This document shows, one piece after another, positions 1 to 12,399 of a stretch of DNA of 64,000 nucleotides. Source of the DNA: Artocarpus heterophyllus (taxonomy: Eukaryota; Streptophyta; Magnoliopsida; Rosales; Moraceae). The stretch's first letter is position 1. Every line of letters begins with the position of its first letter. The notes under the pieces were generated by a model. The model saw nothing but the letters and a program-made list of their open reading frames with translations, made no database searches and had not been told where the DNA came from. Position numbers and translations under genes: made by a program. Location: assembly GCA_025403435.1 (NCBI GenBank), contig CM046339.1:1256212-1320211 (forward strand), written 5' to 3'.

Positions 1-1090
1 TTATCACTCCTAAATTGTTTAGTAAAAGGGCTTTGATGATTTGCATTGAATTAGCACTGAGGTTTAGGCATAACGTCTACCAGACTTTTGTAAAGGATAA
101 CCTTTGGGATGAAACTATATTGATACAGCCACCTAAAGTAGTAAACAACTACCCTTAAATCTAAGGATGATTGGATGAAATTTGTGGAGTATAGATGTTT
201 CCTAGAATTCCAACAACTATCGAAACACACAACTAGAATAAGGGGACAAAATGAATACCTATCAAGGGAAGGCCAAGACGGATATAAAAAACTAAAGGAG
301 AAAGTAGTACTCATGTAACAATGATTCCATCTTAATGTTTTACTGAGATAGTAAAACACAATTTAAAGAGTGGGGAACGGTCATCAAGAAAGGAGATGTG
401 GATCAAAATGCATCAAAATCTTGATGGACAATTCAAAGATCCATCATTTGCACTGAATGATGAATTGGTAGTAAGTTCATTAAGCTTAAATTTTTAATTT
501 ATAGTCCTGTAACTTCGGAAGTCTATTAATAAGCACAAATTTGTTATTCTTTTGTAAGATGAGTACATGGAGCATCAGTTTCAAGGGACCTTCGAATTTG
601 TTGGTAATAATGATATATTTACAAAGGCATTAGGAAGACCCAAACAATCAAGATGCCTTCTTGGTCAATATATATTCATCAAGTAGTGTCAACACTTTGA
701 TACTCAACCAAGTTCGATGGTTAATCTCGAGTATTAGATCGTTGACACCATGTTGAATGTCTACAGAATGATATGAATATATTATATGTGCAATGTTGCA
801 CCAATGGATTAGGAGAACATCGCACTAACCATTGATCACATAATAGCTCCAAGACTAGCTGCATCATTCACAAGAAACAAGCTCCAGTGTCTGCTCATTA
901 TGGAGAGCTTGATGAACATCAAGATCATAAACTTTTACTTTTGGATCTAGTTAATGATGGGAATATGCTTGTTGAAATTAGAAATATGTGGTTGGAGAGC
1001 CTTCCAACACATATAGTCCACGTAAACTTCTTAAGGGAGGGGAAGGCGCGAGTTCACATTATTATGCCTAGAATCAGAACAACATAGATA
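1..1090 (+). pseudogene. CACTA gene 2 (Ptta/En/Spm-type transposase) relic, N-terminal two thirds
   Basis: Read on the + strand, the first 120 bases give RALMICIELALRFRHNVYQ, the counterpart of RALKVCGELAKDFRSDLY in element B. Around 400-470 a WIKMHQNLDGQFKDPSF segment matches the 'W.K.H...DG' region of the Transposase_24 family. Around 560-640 EHQFQGTFEFVGNNDIFTK matches the following segment of that family. The fragment at 887-1087 (MWLESLPTHIVHVNFL) equals the MWMESLPADTVHGQLL region of B. Several in-frame stops (for example around 155-175) and frame changes show that it is not functional. The gene continues after the nested insertion at about 21480. Confidence 0.7.
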
Positions 1091-1141
1091 CCTTTTTTGA
1101 AGACAGAAGCAACATTCATGGAAAGAAATGTTAGAAAAAGA
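1..1141 (+). mobile_element. CACTA element A, left visible part
   Basis: This is the outermost layer of the nest. It is interrupted at 1141 by a solo LTR and resumes at 21463. It belongs to the same family as elements B and C: its translated fragments match the second gene of B at the protein level, in the same order. Because gene 2 comes just before the element end at 22946, the missing part to the left should contain the TNP2 gene. The left terminus is outside the window. Confidence 0.75.
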
Positions 1142-2539
1142 TATTAGACATGGTGCTCTATGGAGTAAAATGTTGTAATATGTTTTTGGAGATACTTTAT
1201 CAATAAAGAGTTTATTTATTATTCATATACTAAATGCTTTCCTCTTTACATTCATTTCTATTGAATGCATGATAAGTAAACAAATGTCTGAGACTATCAA
1301 TCTAAACCTTTAAGAATCATGCATATGATAGACAGATTATGCCGAAGACATGAATCTTAAAGGTGATGGTCTAAATCATAAGATCTGCAATCAAAGGAAC
1401 AAAGTTGGGCACTTTATTCATGCTAAGTTGTTATGTTGTCTACATCCCTAACGGGAAATGGTTTGTGTTGTTCATCGGAGTGGGATTCTGCGGGTGGAAA
1501 CATTGGTGCATTGTCATAGGTGATGATGTATTGATTAGGGACAAAAGTTGAATTGATTTGGATTAATAATTCTGTTTTTGCAAATCAATTCACTTTAGAC
1601 AATCATATGTATTGTGTCTTAATCTTGAAATGACTAATGGACCCGTATTCTTGACTTATGTCTTTTGATGTACCAAAGGGTGACATCCTGACTTAATGAT
1701 GGTACGCATATTAATACTTTAGAGACATGACTCTTGATTCGCGCAGACTCGTTATTCATAGATATGGAATCCTTAGCTCTTTTGTATAGTTAATGATATT
1801 TTCTTATATGTGTTACCCTGTAATTAAAAGATTGGAGTGCTTAATCATTTGGATACATAGGTGTAACTAAATGGTATACTGTCTTTAGATAGTAAGTATT
1901 CCAATGTTGTGATAATGGAACGTAAGATAAAATAATCCGAAAGGTAAAATAGAATTTATCCTCAAGCTGATTATGAATATCCTATAGAGATGTGACATAT
2001 TATGATATGTCATAGATGGTTAGCTTACTTGAAGCTTCGTAATTTTATATAGTTCAAGAGTGTAGCTCTAAGCTTTTAGTGTAGTAGTGTTTGAGTCGAT
2101 AATTATAAATTATGTATTTGGGATATTGTATTTTATAATTATAGGAGCTTAAACTATATATGTCCATCTGGTCCCCTTTGCTAGCTCATAATAAATCCTG
2201 TAACTATACGGCATGTTTTTCCTACATCTTGGTGACTTATGTTAAATTATTAGATCGGATAAAATTCGAGTTAATTAGATTTAATAATTCATGTTAATTT
2301 ATCGGTTGAATTAATTTTATCGATTAATTCAAGATAAGCATATTGAATTATTGTAGATAATATTTTATTTGTATATGATTATTTTAATTAGATAACTTTT
2401 CTATTAGGTTATTTGAATAAAAATTGAGGCTCTATAAAAGATACCCGGATCAAATAAGATAGGATCTATCTAATCAACCTAAGGAGTTGAAATTAGATTC
2501 GAACTCAAGCATCATGACAGCGCGGTCGGCAATGCCTTT
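1142..2539 (+). mobile_element. Solo copia-family LTR, left half (split)
   Basis: This is an LTR of the same family as those at 2540-4569, 18901-20917 and 27449-29463, in + orientation. It starts TATTAGACATGG, against TGTTAGACATGT in the copy at 27449. It is cut at 2539 by the copia insertion and resumes at 20923. The five bases before it, AAAGA (1137-1141), recur at 21463-21467 after the right half, so it is a solo LTR with its own target-site duplication. The AATAAAG motif near 1203 and the TCGGC-rich stretch near 2525 match the other copies. Confidence 0.85.
2535..2539. repeat. Target-site duplication CCTTT, left (copia)
   Basis: CCTTT lies directly outside the 3' LTR and is repeated at 20918-20922 directly outside the 5' LTR. 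A 5-bp duplication is the expected length for Ty1/copia integration. Confidence 0.9.
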
Positions 2540-4569
2540 TCTTGGAAAAATAGAACGCAACAAAATTTTTAAAATTTTTTATATCAGAGTATTTTTCAAA
2601 ACACAAGTTTGAAAAGCTATATGCATAAATTAACCAGATCTTACTAAGCTTGTAAATACCAAAAAGCTTCCTCAATCAGTGAAGAGAAGTATCATTCCAA
2701 AAGGACCTCAATCAACTGGCCTTCTTTGCTATTCTCTATCCACTATTAGAGTGAATGTGAGCTCACATGTATAGCACTTCCACTAGGTGACTCTCCTTAC
2801 AACCAATTGAGAGAACCCAAAGCTAGTGTTCATCATTTGTGAACAAGAGCTATCAGGGAGTTTTCAAAATCTCACCAGTAGATTTCACTCTTAATCTCTC
2901 AGTTGATCTAAATAATAATGAGACACACTCCTCTTTTATAGAGGTTGCGCCCAAGAGTTCATCCTTATCAAATAAGGCCTTAAAAATTCAAATCAGAATC
3001 AAATTCAGATTAATATATGATGAAATTCGCGTGAAAACACGTGATCTTTTTATCATGTGACCGTCATGCCGATCTGTCTAATTGGTATGCCAAATGTGCC
3101 CCATTGGCAGGCTGAACCTGAGGATCGGCATGCTGAACCTGCGATAAAAATCCCAGCGAATCTTTTATTCTCCACCTGAGATTCTATAGGATAAAGTCTC
3201 AGTTTTAATTCAAATAACCCAATAGAGAAGTTATCTAATTAAAACAACTTTATCTAGATAATCTCTAGGAAAATAAATGAATTCCTGATAATTTAACAAG
3301 TTTATCTTAAATTAATTCAAAATTAATCCAACCGATAAACAGACATGAATTATCCATTCCCGATAATTCAACAAGTTTATCTTGAATTAATTTTATTACA
3401 AAATTAATTCAATCGATAAACATACATGAATTATCTGATTTTACCGAATTTCATCCAATCTGATTAATTTGACATAAGCACCAATTATTAGAAAAGCACG
3501 TCATATTGTTATAGGATTTTTGTGAGCTAGCAAAGGGGACCTGATAGACCTATATAGTTCAAGATCCCGATAATTATTAAACCCAATATCCCATATATAT
3601 ATTTCATAATTATCAACTCCAATGTTACTCCACTAAAAGCTTGGAGCTGCACTCTCGAACTATATAAAATTATAAAGCCCATATAGCTAAGTCTTCATGA
3701 CATATCATAGTGTATTGTATCCCCATAGGATTATCCATAATCGACTTAAGGACAAGTTTTGTCTTACCTTCCCGATTATTTTTATCTTACGTTCTATTAT
3801 CTCATAATCAGAAAACTTACCATCCAAAGACAGTATACCATTCGGTTACACCTATGTATCCAAATGGTTGAGCGCTCTAGTTTTTCAATTATAGTATAAC
3901 GTATATAAGAGGATATCATTACTCCTAAAGAGGAGATATGGATTCCATATCTATGAATAGCAGGTCTACGCTATTAAGAGTCATGCCTCCAACGTACTGG
4001 CATGCGTACCACTATTAAAATGTGGGTGTCACCCTTTGGTACATCAAAAGACATAAGTCAAGACAACGAGCCAACTATTCATCTCAGGATTAAGAGACAA
4101 TACAAATGATTGTGTAAAGTGAATCGATTTGCCAAGACAGAATTATTAATCCAAATCAATTCACTTTATGTCCCAATCCAACACATTATCACCTATGACA
4201 ATGTGCCAATGTTTCTATTCACGGAGTCCACCTCCGATGGCCAAGACAAACCATCTCCCAATAGGGATATAGACAATAAAACAATCTTTACATGAATAAA
4301 GCACCCAACTTTATTTCCTTGATTGTGGATATTATGATTTAGACTGTAGTCTTAAGAATCGTGTCTTCCGCATAATCTGTCCACCATATGCCCAATTCTT
4401 AAAGGTTTAGGCCGATAGTCTCAAACTATTGTTTGCTTAGCATACATTCAACAAATATGAACATAAAGAGGACAAGTTTTGGTATATAAATAAGAAATAA
4501 ATTCTTTATTGATAAAAATGTCTCCAAAACATATTACTTTTTTACTCCTTAGGGCATACACTTCTAACA
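2540..4569 (-). repeat. 3' LTR of the copia element
   Basis: It aligns nearly end to end with 18901-20917. On the minus strand it starts TGTTAGAAGTGTATGCCC and ends near TTTTCCAAGA, where the expected terminal CA is changed to GA. It is about 2030 bp, against about 2017 bp for the partner; the difference is small indels. The small + strand frame at 4110-4295 is a shadow found in both LTRs. Visible substitutions between the two LTRs show that the insertion is not very recent. Confidence 0.92.
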
Positions 4570-4584
4570 AACTCCCGTTTGCAC
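4570..4584 (-). promoter_or_regulatory. Polypurine tract region next to the 3' LTR
   Basis: Read on the minus strand, GCAAACGGGAGTT directly precedes the LTR start TGTTAG. Its position between the end of pol and the 3' LTR is that of the plus-strand primer. It is short and broken by pyrimidines, so the call rests mainly on position. Confidence 0.5.
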
Positions 4585-7500
4585 TAAGTGAGTAAATATG
4601 ACAAATCTCGCATCCCCATAGCTTCCACATGCCTCTCGAAGACTCTCCTAGTAAGTATCTTCATAAATGGATTAGCTAAATTATCCTCTAACATGATTTT
4701 GCATACCGTGACATGCCCGCCCTCAATAAAGTCCTTTATCACATGATACTTCCGATCAATATGCTTACTCTTCTTATGAAATCTCGGTTCCTTAGCATTA
4801 CCTACCGCCGTACTATTATCACAGTACAGTGATACCACCTTATCCATACCAGGAACTACCTCAAGATCCCAAAGGAACTTGTGGAGCCACATAGCTCATT
4901 TTGAAACATCACTAGCTGCCACATACTTAGCCTCCATTGTTGAATCCGAAGTGCAATCTTGCTTCACATTTCCCTAATTGATGGCACCGCCACCCAGAGT
5001 AAACACAAAACCTGAAGTCGATCTTCTAGAGTCCAAACAAGATTGAAAATCCAAGTCAGTATATCCTAAAGGAGTAAAATCCTCACCAGAATATACAAGC
5101 ATATACCCTTGAGTCCTTTTCAGGTATGTGAATATGCTTAACTGCAATCCAACGATTCAGTCTCGAATCTGCCTAAAATTGACTTACAATCCCAACCGCA
5201 TAACAAATATTCAATCATGTGCAAAGCATGGTATACATGAGACTACCCATTGCCAAAGCATAAGGCACCTTCTTCATGACTTCTCTTTCTTCATTAGACT
5301 TTCAAGAGTCATTCTTAGAAAGAGTAATTCCAGACCTAGATGGCTGCCCATCTTTCTTAGAATCCTACATTGCAAACCTCTTGAGAATCTTACCTATGTA
5401 GTTGGCCTGGGACAAAGCTATCATTTTGTTCTTCCTATCCTAAAAGAACTGGATACCAAGAATAAAATTAGCCTCACCCAAGTCTTTCATGTCAAACTAC
5501 TTGGTCAACCATAATTTGACTGATGACAATGCTCCAACATCATTGTCAATTAGCAAAATGTCATCTACATAGAGTAGTAGAAAAACCACCTTCCTATCCT
5601 TAATGTGTTTATACACATATGGTTCATCCATATTTTGTGAGAACCCATAAGTCTTGATCACCTGATCAAATCTTATGTTCCAAGAATGAGAAGCCTGCTT
5701 AAGTCCATAAATTGACTTTAGTGGCTTACAAACCTTACCCTCTTGACCCTTAACCTTGAACCCATCTGGTTGTTCTATATAAATGGACTCATCAAGTTAG
5801 CCATTAAGAAAAGCTGTCTTGACATCCATCTATCAAATCTCATAGTTGAGAGCGACAGCTATGGACAAGAGAATTAAGATGGACTTAAGCATGGCTGTAG
5901 ACAAAAAGGTTACCTTGTAATCGATTCTTTTCTTTTGCATATAACCCTTAGCTACCAGTCTAGCCTTAAAGGTTTCGACCTTTCCATCTACTCCTCTTTT
6001 CCTCATGAAGATCCACTTACACCCTATGGGTTTTACCTCTTTAGGAAGATCCACAAGCTCCTAGACTCGATTAGTCTCCATAGACTTTATCTCTGTGTTC
6101 ATGGGCTTTGTCTAGAGTTTCAAATCAACATCTTTCATAGCCTCTGCGTAAGTATAAGGATCCTTGTCATGTTCATCCGGTTCAGCCAAAAAGGCCTTCG
6201 TATTAAACATATACCTCTCAGGTTTAGGCTCAATCCTCCCACTACGTCAAAGCCCCTTAGGTTGTTGTTCGGGTTCGCTTGGTCTTTCTACACTGATCGA
6301 AACGGTTTCATTAGGAACCCCCAGAGTGATTGGATCACTCCTTAACTCCTCAAGTACCACTTTTCTTCGAGGCTTAAAGTTGTCCATATAACTTTCCTCA
6401 AGGAAAGTTGCATTAGTAGAAACTACGACTTTATTTTCCTTTGAGTTATAGAAATAATTCCCTTTAGTCCCTTTTGGAATCCTACAAACATGCAAACTTC
6501 TGAATGTGCTTCCAACTTATTCACATCCTTAAACAAGACATAAGCCGGACATCCCCATATGCGAATATAGTCTAAGGATGTCTTCCTGGCCATCCACAAC
6601 TCGTGAGGAGTTTTAAGGACCGATTTTGAAGGCACGTTGTTCAAAAGATAACATACGGTTTGTAGTGCATATCCCTAAAGGATAAAGGCAATGATAAATA
6701 ACTCATCATAGACCTAACCATGTCTAAAAAAGTCCTATTTCTTCTCTCTATCACGCCATTCTGCTGTGGAGTGCCTGGCGCAATCAAACGGGATAAAATC
6801 CCATTCTCTAATAAGTGTCTTAAGAACTTATCAGAAAGGTACTCACCACCTCAATCGGATCGAAGTATTTTTATGGGTCTACCCAATTGCTTTTCCACTT
6901 CAGACCGAAACTCCTTAAACTTGTCATAAGTTTCACTCTTGTGGTGCATTAGGTACACATACTATACCTTGAGTAATCGTCAATAAAAGTAACGAAGTAC
7001 TCATACCCTCTTCATGCATGGATGTTCATTGGTCTGCAAACATCACTATGCACTAGTTCTAGAACCCCTTCGGCCCTATTGCCCTTAGACACAATGGTCT
7101 TTTGGTCATTTTTTCCTCCAAACAAGATTCACATTGAGGTATAGATTCCACCTTTAAGTGACTTAAAGGTCCATCCCTTACCAACCTTTGAATTCTATTC
7201 AGGTTAATATGACCAAGGCACAAATGCCAAAGATAAGTCTTAGTAGAGTGAGAAGTTTTAAGTCTTTTAAAGTTATTATCGTTTATCTTAGCATTAAGCA
7301 GTAAGTCCATCTTAGGTATAGATTATTTTGCATCCATCCAGAACAGATAAAAGATTTTCTTTTACGAATCACCACTTTATTATTAAAAGAAACCAAATAG
7401 GAGTCTTTTAAAAAATAAGATATAGAAATTAAATTCCTTTTAAATTTAGGAATATAAAAACAATCTCGCAAAATTAAATTCCTATAATTATCAAAATAAA

Positions 7501-8202
7501 GATGGACGTCTCCCACTACTTTCGCTAAGACCAAGGATCCATCGCCTATCTAAAGTGTGAAGTCTTCATGAAGTAGACTGCTCGTTTCTTTGAACCCTTG
7601 TAGAAAAACACAAACATGATTAGTTGCACTAGAATCTATGACCCAAATGTCACTGGATTCCTCAACCGAAAAAGTTTCTAGATATAGAAGATTACACCTG
7701 CCTCCTTTGGAAAGGAAGTCCTTGTAATGCTTCTTGATGTGCTTGACCTTCCTACAAAAGAAGCACTTTAGCTTCTTTAGGTTCTTTTTCTTCTTCTTCT
7801 TCTTCTTGCTCTTGTTGTTAGCAGGAATAGAAGACTTCCCATTTTTTGGCCCGTTGTTTCTTTCCATTCCCAAGGTTGGGATTGAAACTAGAAGCAACTA
7901 CCAAATTGGCCTCTCCACTAGTAAGAGACTCCCTGATCAACAGTTCGAATTCTTGTAACTGTTTCATCAACTCTGTTAAGGTCATATCCCGCCCATTGCT
8001 TAAATTAAATGTAGCTTTAAATGAAATAAATTCCTTTGACAGAGTCTCAAAGACCATGGTCATTTGAGTTTCAACATCAATGTCGGCTCCATTTGTTTGT
8101 GCCTCAATGAGGTAACTTATGACCAACATCATGTGCTCCTTTATAGATGTCCCTGGTCTCTACTTATAGTTCAAGAGTTTTCGAAGCGCCCCTTGCTGCT
8201 TA
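4584..8202 (-). pseudogene. Copia gag-pol polyprotein relic (gag C-terminal part to RNase H)
   Basis: Domains are seen in order from 8202 down. Gag (7818-8132) is followed by a CCHC-like knuckle CFFCRKVKHIKKHYKD at about 7720-7765, where the last cysteine is replaced by tyrosine. Next come an aspartic protease core WVIDSSATNHVC (usual DSG changed to DSS), a GAG-pre-integrase segment WHLCLGHINLNRIQRL at 7059-7310, and an integrase core with HSDVCRP and FVTFIDDYSRY in pieces at 6650-7060. The RT has KWIFMRKRG and KARLVAKGY (5833-6054) and YVDDILL near 5560-5580. RNase H has LYCDNSTAV and a stop at 4584. Many stops and frameshifts make it non-coding. The N-terminal part of gag lies beyond the CACTA insertion at 16877-17205, and joining the flanks restores a continuous gag frame. 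Confidence 0.92.
8200..8202. repeat. Target-site duplication TTA, left (CACTA B)
   Basis: TTA immediately precedes the terminal CACTAC and is repeated at 16877-16879. A 3-bp duplication is the CACTA signature. Confidence 0.85.
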
Positions 8203-8520
8203 CACTACTACAAACTATGGATTCCATGACGGTTTATGAAAAAATTTCACGACGGTCAAAAAACCGTCGTGAAAGCTTCAGTCGTGGTACAACGTGGAGT
8301 TTTCACGACAGTTTTTTATCATCGTGTAATAGAAAAATTGGCACAAGAAGAGGTAAAATGGGGTGGGATTCGATGATGGTTTCATGAAAAACCGTCGTGG
8401 AAAGTAAAGATTCCACGATGGTTTCACGAAAAACTATCGTGGAATCCATCGGTTTCCACAAGGATTTTTCACAAAGCCGTTGTGGAATCCACCGGTTTAC
8501 ATTTGAGCTATTTTGAGCAA
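8203..8520. repeat. Left terminal and subterminal repeat array of CACTA B
   Basis: After the CACTACTACAAAC end come several inverted copies of a motif around CCGTCGTGGAA or TTCCACGACGG, separated by A/T tracts, for example 8227-8275, 8295-8330 and 8375-8500. Such arrays are the usual binding sites for the accessory protein of CACTA transposons; binding here is inference. Confidence 0.85.
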
Positions 8521-8639
8521 TTGTTTATCTACTATCTCCATCTATCTATCTAAAGAGCACATACCTATTTACAAATTTACCCACTTTAATCTAACTTCAT
8601 GTATATCCGTATGTATATAAAAATCCTTTTTTCCTAAGG

Positions 8640-11217
8640 CTTGTATACCACTTGTAATTATATCCCGCATGAAACGTAGAATAAAGAAAACTACATTTTA
8701 CATTTCCTTGTTGTCTTGGACACTTACGTTTGGAATATAGCATTCCGTTCGGCTGGTTTGTGACACCGCTTTCCGCTTAAAGCTTCCAATCGTTAAGTGC
8801 CCTAACAATGTGTCATTTTTAAATGAATTAATCGACGATACAAATATGTGGGACTAAAAACATTTAATTTAAATTTATAAGAGAATATTAATACTTACAA
8901 TCTCATGATTGATACAAAATCCTCAAGTGGTGAGTGTCCGAGGGGGTCAAACCAATATATTTGGTCCTCCCATGGCGAAATAAGTCCCAACATCCAATGT
9001 TCTCTAACATTGTATGGTAGGAAGAATAATTTCTCCCTCGGTGCTTGAGCTAATAGGTGGATGAGTGATGTCACGCATTCTCTACGATCACTCTATAGGT
9101 CTCTTGTAGCACTTGAAACAACGGCCGGAGATATGAAGTTGAAATTTTGTGCCAAGCCTTGAAGTTCACAATATCCCACCAAAAAACTACAATAGAAAAA
9201 ATACAGTCAATTATTTGAAAGCGCCTTACAACTCTACCTATATTTTAAAAATATGAAATAGGGATAAAGTTATTACCTGAGGTATAACAAGATACAGTTT
9301 GCCTTGATTTTATCAAAGTTGATGAAGTAGTAAACGTCTTCATACTCCACATAGATAGGCAATTCATTGCTAGGGACATTTACTGGCATCTAGCACTGAA
9401 TCGTCGACCCATCGTGCATGAAAGAATGTGCGTATAGAGCCAACTACAAAAATTCTTAAGGTACTAAAGCGAAGTTAAATGCTTGCAATTGCTCATTAGC
9501 AACGGTTTGCTCTTGTTCTTGTTCTATCTCAGGTTGTGATTCTCTTGCTTTGTAGAGCTTTTCTTTTTTTGGCATTTCTTTCCGCATAGATCTTGTGGAA
9601 CATGGCCAGGCGCTCGACTCGTCTTCGTCAATGCGATGACTTCAACTAACCTCTTCAGCCATGCAATAAAGCTTATGGCTGCTTCACCCACAATTGTTGC
9701 TTCAAGTGTTGGAACAGGCAATTCAACTGTTCTAACTCTGAAGGTAGTGATGCTAACGCGCATGTTCTCTTCCCCTAATAGTTGTCCATGAACTGTATCA
9801 GCTGGAAGACTCTCCATCCACACCTTCCCAAGTGCAACAAGTGCACACCCACCATTAACTCTATCCTCAACGAAGAGCTTACATTGTTTAGGCTCTTAAC
9901 GAGGAGGTGACAATTGGACTTCTGGAGCTTCTGGACCTTCTGCTACATTATTGGGAGGGTTACAACTAGCTTTGACGCTGTTGCGTTGTGAGATGCTATC
10001 ATCCGTTGACTTGGCAAGTCCTTGGGAAATGAGCTCCGTCACAAGACCCCGCAGTTCTGCAATCTCCATCTGCATCGTTGACATTTGGGAATTCAATTTC
10101 AAAGTACCTGATTGGAGGTTGAAGTATTGAGACTACTTCACATACTTTATTGACCACGAACACGTCCTGAATGTTATGGTTTCCCTAGTGCCCTTGTCAA
10201 AATGTCATCATTACTGACTGATTGGAAGCTCCCTTGACTTTGTTGCTTTGTGTATTCATCTTGTAAAACAACACAACCATGTTATTTAAGTAATCCTTCA
10301 TCTTGTATTAAATTACAAATTAATTGTTCGTGGTCAGTAAACTTACAATCAAGTTCCCAATTTCTGCTACTTTTAGATTTTGGACTGGCCATCGGAACCT
10401 TGACGTGATTTGACCCATAACTCCTCCCGTGTTGGTAGCACGTCCGTCTTTGCAAAATGTTTTACGCTATATGTTAGTAACATAGTAATGATAGAATAAT
10501 TGATATATGTAATATGAGTAAAATATTAACGTACCAAGGATTGCTTGAGCTCTCTATATCCGACTCGGCCAACCATAGAGCAGTATTCATTTTTCGCTCT
10601 TATTTTTCTTACGTTTGATGATAGCAGTTGGAATTTGGTTGAACATTGATACCTCACAAAAGCTTCCCAATTGTCATTATTTATGGAGGGTAGTAGTACA
10701 CTACCATAGGAGGCCGTTTATACACATTCTCATCCTCCTCCGGAATGGAAAGGTATGACTGTACGAAGGTAACATAGAGGTCAGATCTGAAATCCTTTGC
10801 TAATTCACCACAAACCTTCAAAGCCCTTTTCCTATACCAATCCTCGACATTGAAAGCTACGTATATCTCTCTCCAAATCACATCTTTTACTTTATCTAAA
10901 TCCTTAGACATCCAATATTTTGTCCATATCAAAACATGCTCTCGACTGAGGATTTCGATCCAACTGCTTAATTCATGGCCGATTGTGCCTTCTGGTTGGC
11001 CTTTTGAATCAAAAGTCACTTCAATTCTTAAAGTTTTCTTTCTCATCCGATGAATTTTTTTCATTAATGTTCCCCTTCACTCAAAGTCTACTTTTGGATC
11101 AAATTCGATTCGCCATTGTGGCTTACTGCGTTGGTTTCCCTTGCTATTTTACGATGAAGATGGAGTGCAGTCTTCATACTCGTCCTCGTACTCGTTACTA
11201 TCAATGAGGCAAGACAT
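8640..11217 (-). pseudogene. CACTA B gene 2: Ptta/En/Spm-type protein with Ulp1-like C48 region
   Basis: The likely start is the ATG at 11217 (MSCLIDSNEYEDEYEDC), which parallels MSQKSDNDHYNKKYEEC in copy C. The frame at 10681-11064 has the Transposase_24-like segment (TFDSKGQPEGTIGHELSSW, RKRALKVCGELAKDFRSDLY). A predicted coiled segment, QMSTMQMEIAELRGLVTELI, is at 9896-10102. At 9524-9823 lies the segment MWMESLPADTVHGQLL with VEVIALTKTSRAPG. From about 9460 to 8900 the minus strand gives ELPIYVEYEDVYYFINF, then PYNVREHWMLGLISPWEDQ and IYWFDPLGH, the His and Asp motif region of Ulp1-like (C48) peptidases. The expected Cys region near 8800 is unclear. Stops between segments may be decay or unspliced introns. 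The product's role in transposition is not known from this sequence. Confidence 0.75.
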
Positions 11218-11234
11218 TGTACCTGTGCAAAGTA

Positions 11235-11720
11235 TTCCAAAACTAACACATACATACTAATATTTAATCACAAACTACACATCTTCACATATTCCATTTC
11301 TTACATTTTTACACAATTTCACATATGTATTTAATTTCACATATTACACATATTCACAAATTTAGAATTTCAATTACATATATAATTTCACAAATTGCAT
11401 ATATTCACATAATTTCACATATTACACATATTTACATAACCTCACATATTACACATATACACAACTTTACATAAATTGACATAATTTGATGTATTCAAAT
11501 CTTGACATATTCACAAGTTTACAATTTCAACAACACAATTTCACATATTCATTTCATTTCACATGTTACACATATTGATAAATTCACAATTTCAATCACA
11601 TATATAATTCCACAAATTACACAGATTGACATAATTTCAACTCCAATTGTACATATTCACATATCCTCACATAGTACACATTATGCACATCTTTACAACT
11701 TGAATTACACAATTTCACAG
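11235..11720. repeat. G-poor ACATATT-type tandem repeat tract
   Basis: About 480 bases are made of degenerate units such as TTTCACATATTACACATA, with almost no G on the + strand. The tract lies directly upstream of gene 2 of CACTA B and ends abruptly where the G-rich tract begins at 11720. Confidence 0.85.
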
Positions 11721-12170
11721 ATGGGTGAGGGGCGGGTGTGGGGTGGGGGGGCTGGGCGAGGGTCGGGCCTCGCGGGTGGGTGGGTGAGGGGGCTGGGCCT
11801 CGTAGGGGGGGTTTGGGGGGGCGGCGGGGGCTAGGCGAGGGGGGTGGGGAGGCTGGGCAAAGTGGGTGGGGGGGCTGGGTAAGGGGTGCGAGGGGGGTGA
11901 GGGGGGCTTGGCGAGGGGGACGAGGGGGGTGTGGGGTTAGGGGGGGCTGGCTAAGGGGTGCGAGGGGGGTGAGGGGGGCTTGGCGAGGGGGACGAGGGGG
12001 GTGTGGGGTTAGGGGGGGCTGGGCTAGGGGGCGAGTGGGGTGGGGGGTATGGGAGACGGGGGTGGGAGGGCTGAGGAGGGCTGAGCGAGGGGGTGGCGGG
12101 GTGGGGGGGGGGGGGGCTGGGCAAGGGGGACGAGGGGGAAGAGGAGAGAGAGGGAGGGGAAGCTTACCGG
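11720..12170. repeat. G-rich minisatellite with G4-forming potential
   Basis: About 450 bases are nearly C-free on the + strand, with many GGGG runs. A unit of roughly 75-80 bases is repeated almost exactly around 11875-11950 and 11950-12025 (key parts: GGTGCGAGGGGGGTGAGG and GGCGAGGGGGACGAGG). Proline- or glycine-rich reading frames across it are products of composition, not genes. Confidence 0.85.
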
Positions 12171-12399
12171 AAGTGAAGGTGCTGGTGGCCCGGTGGAGAT
12201 GCTGGCGGCAAGATGGAGGTGATGGTGGCACGGTGGAGGCAATTTTAGAGAGAGAGAATGAGGGATTTTAGAGAGAGACAAAGAGATTTTAGAGAGATAG
12301 AAAAAGGGATTTGAGATAGCAGAGTGAGGCATATTGGAAACCTTGGGCGTGCATAGATATAGATGGGGTGGCACAAATTTCAAAAATTTAAAGAATCCA

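Noticed and set aside
4110..4295. 61-codon frame present also at 20458-20643
   Set aside because: It is conserved only because both copies are LTRs of one element; no protein similarity recognised.
5128..6391. Plus-strand frames of up to 136 codons (5128-5514, 5935-6345, 6164-6391)
   Set aside because: They are antisense shadows of the copia RT and integrase relics.
7734..7958. Phenylalanine-rich + strand frame
   Set aside because: It is antisense to the lysine-rich zinc-knuckle region of the copia gag relic.
11235..11720. CRISPR-like regular repeat
   Set aside because: Units are degenerate, with no unique spacers, in a plant transposon; it is simple low-complexity DNA.
11617..12271. Long proline-rich and glycine-rich frames on both strands (204 and 177 codons)
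   Set aside because: They lie on the G-rich minisatellite; all frames are open there because of composition. No domain and no start context.
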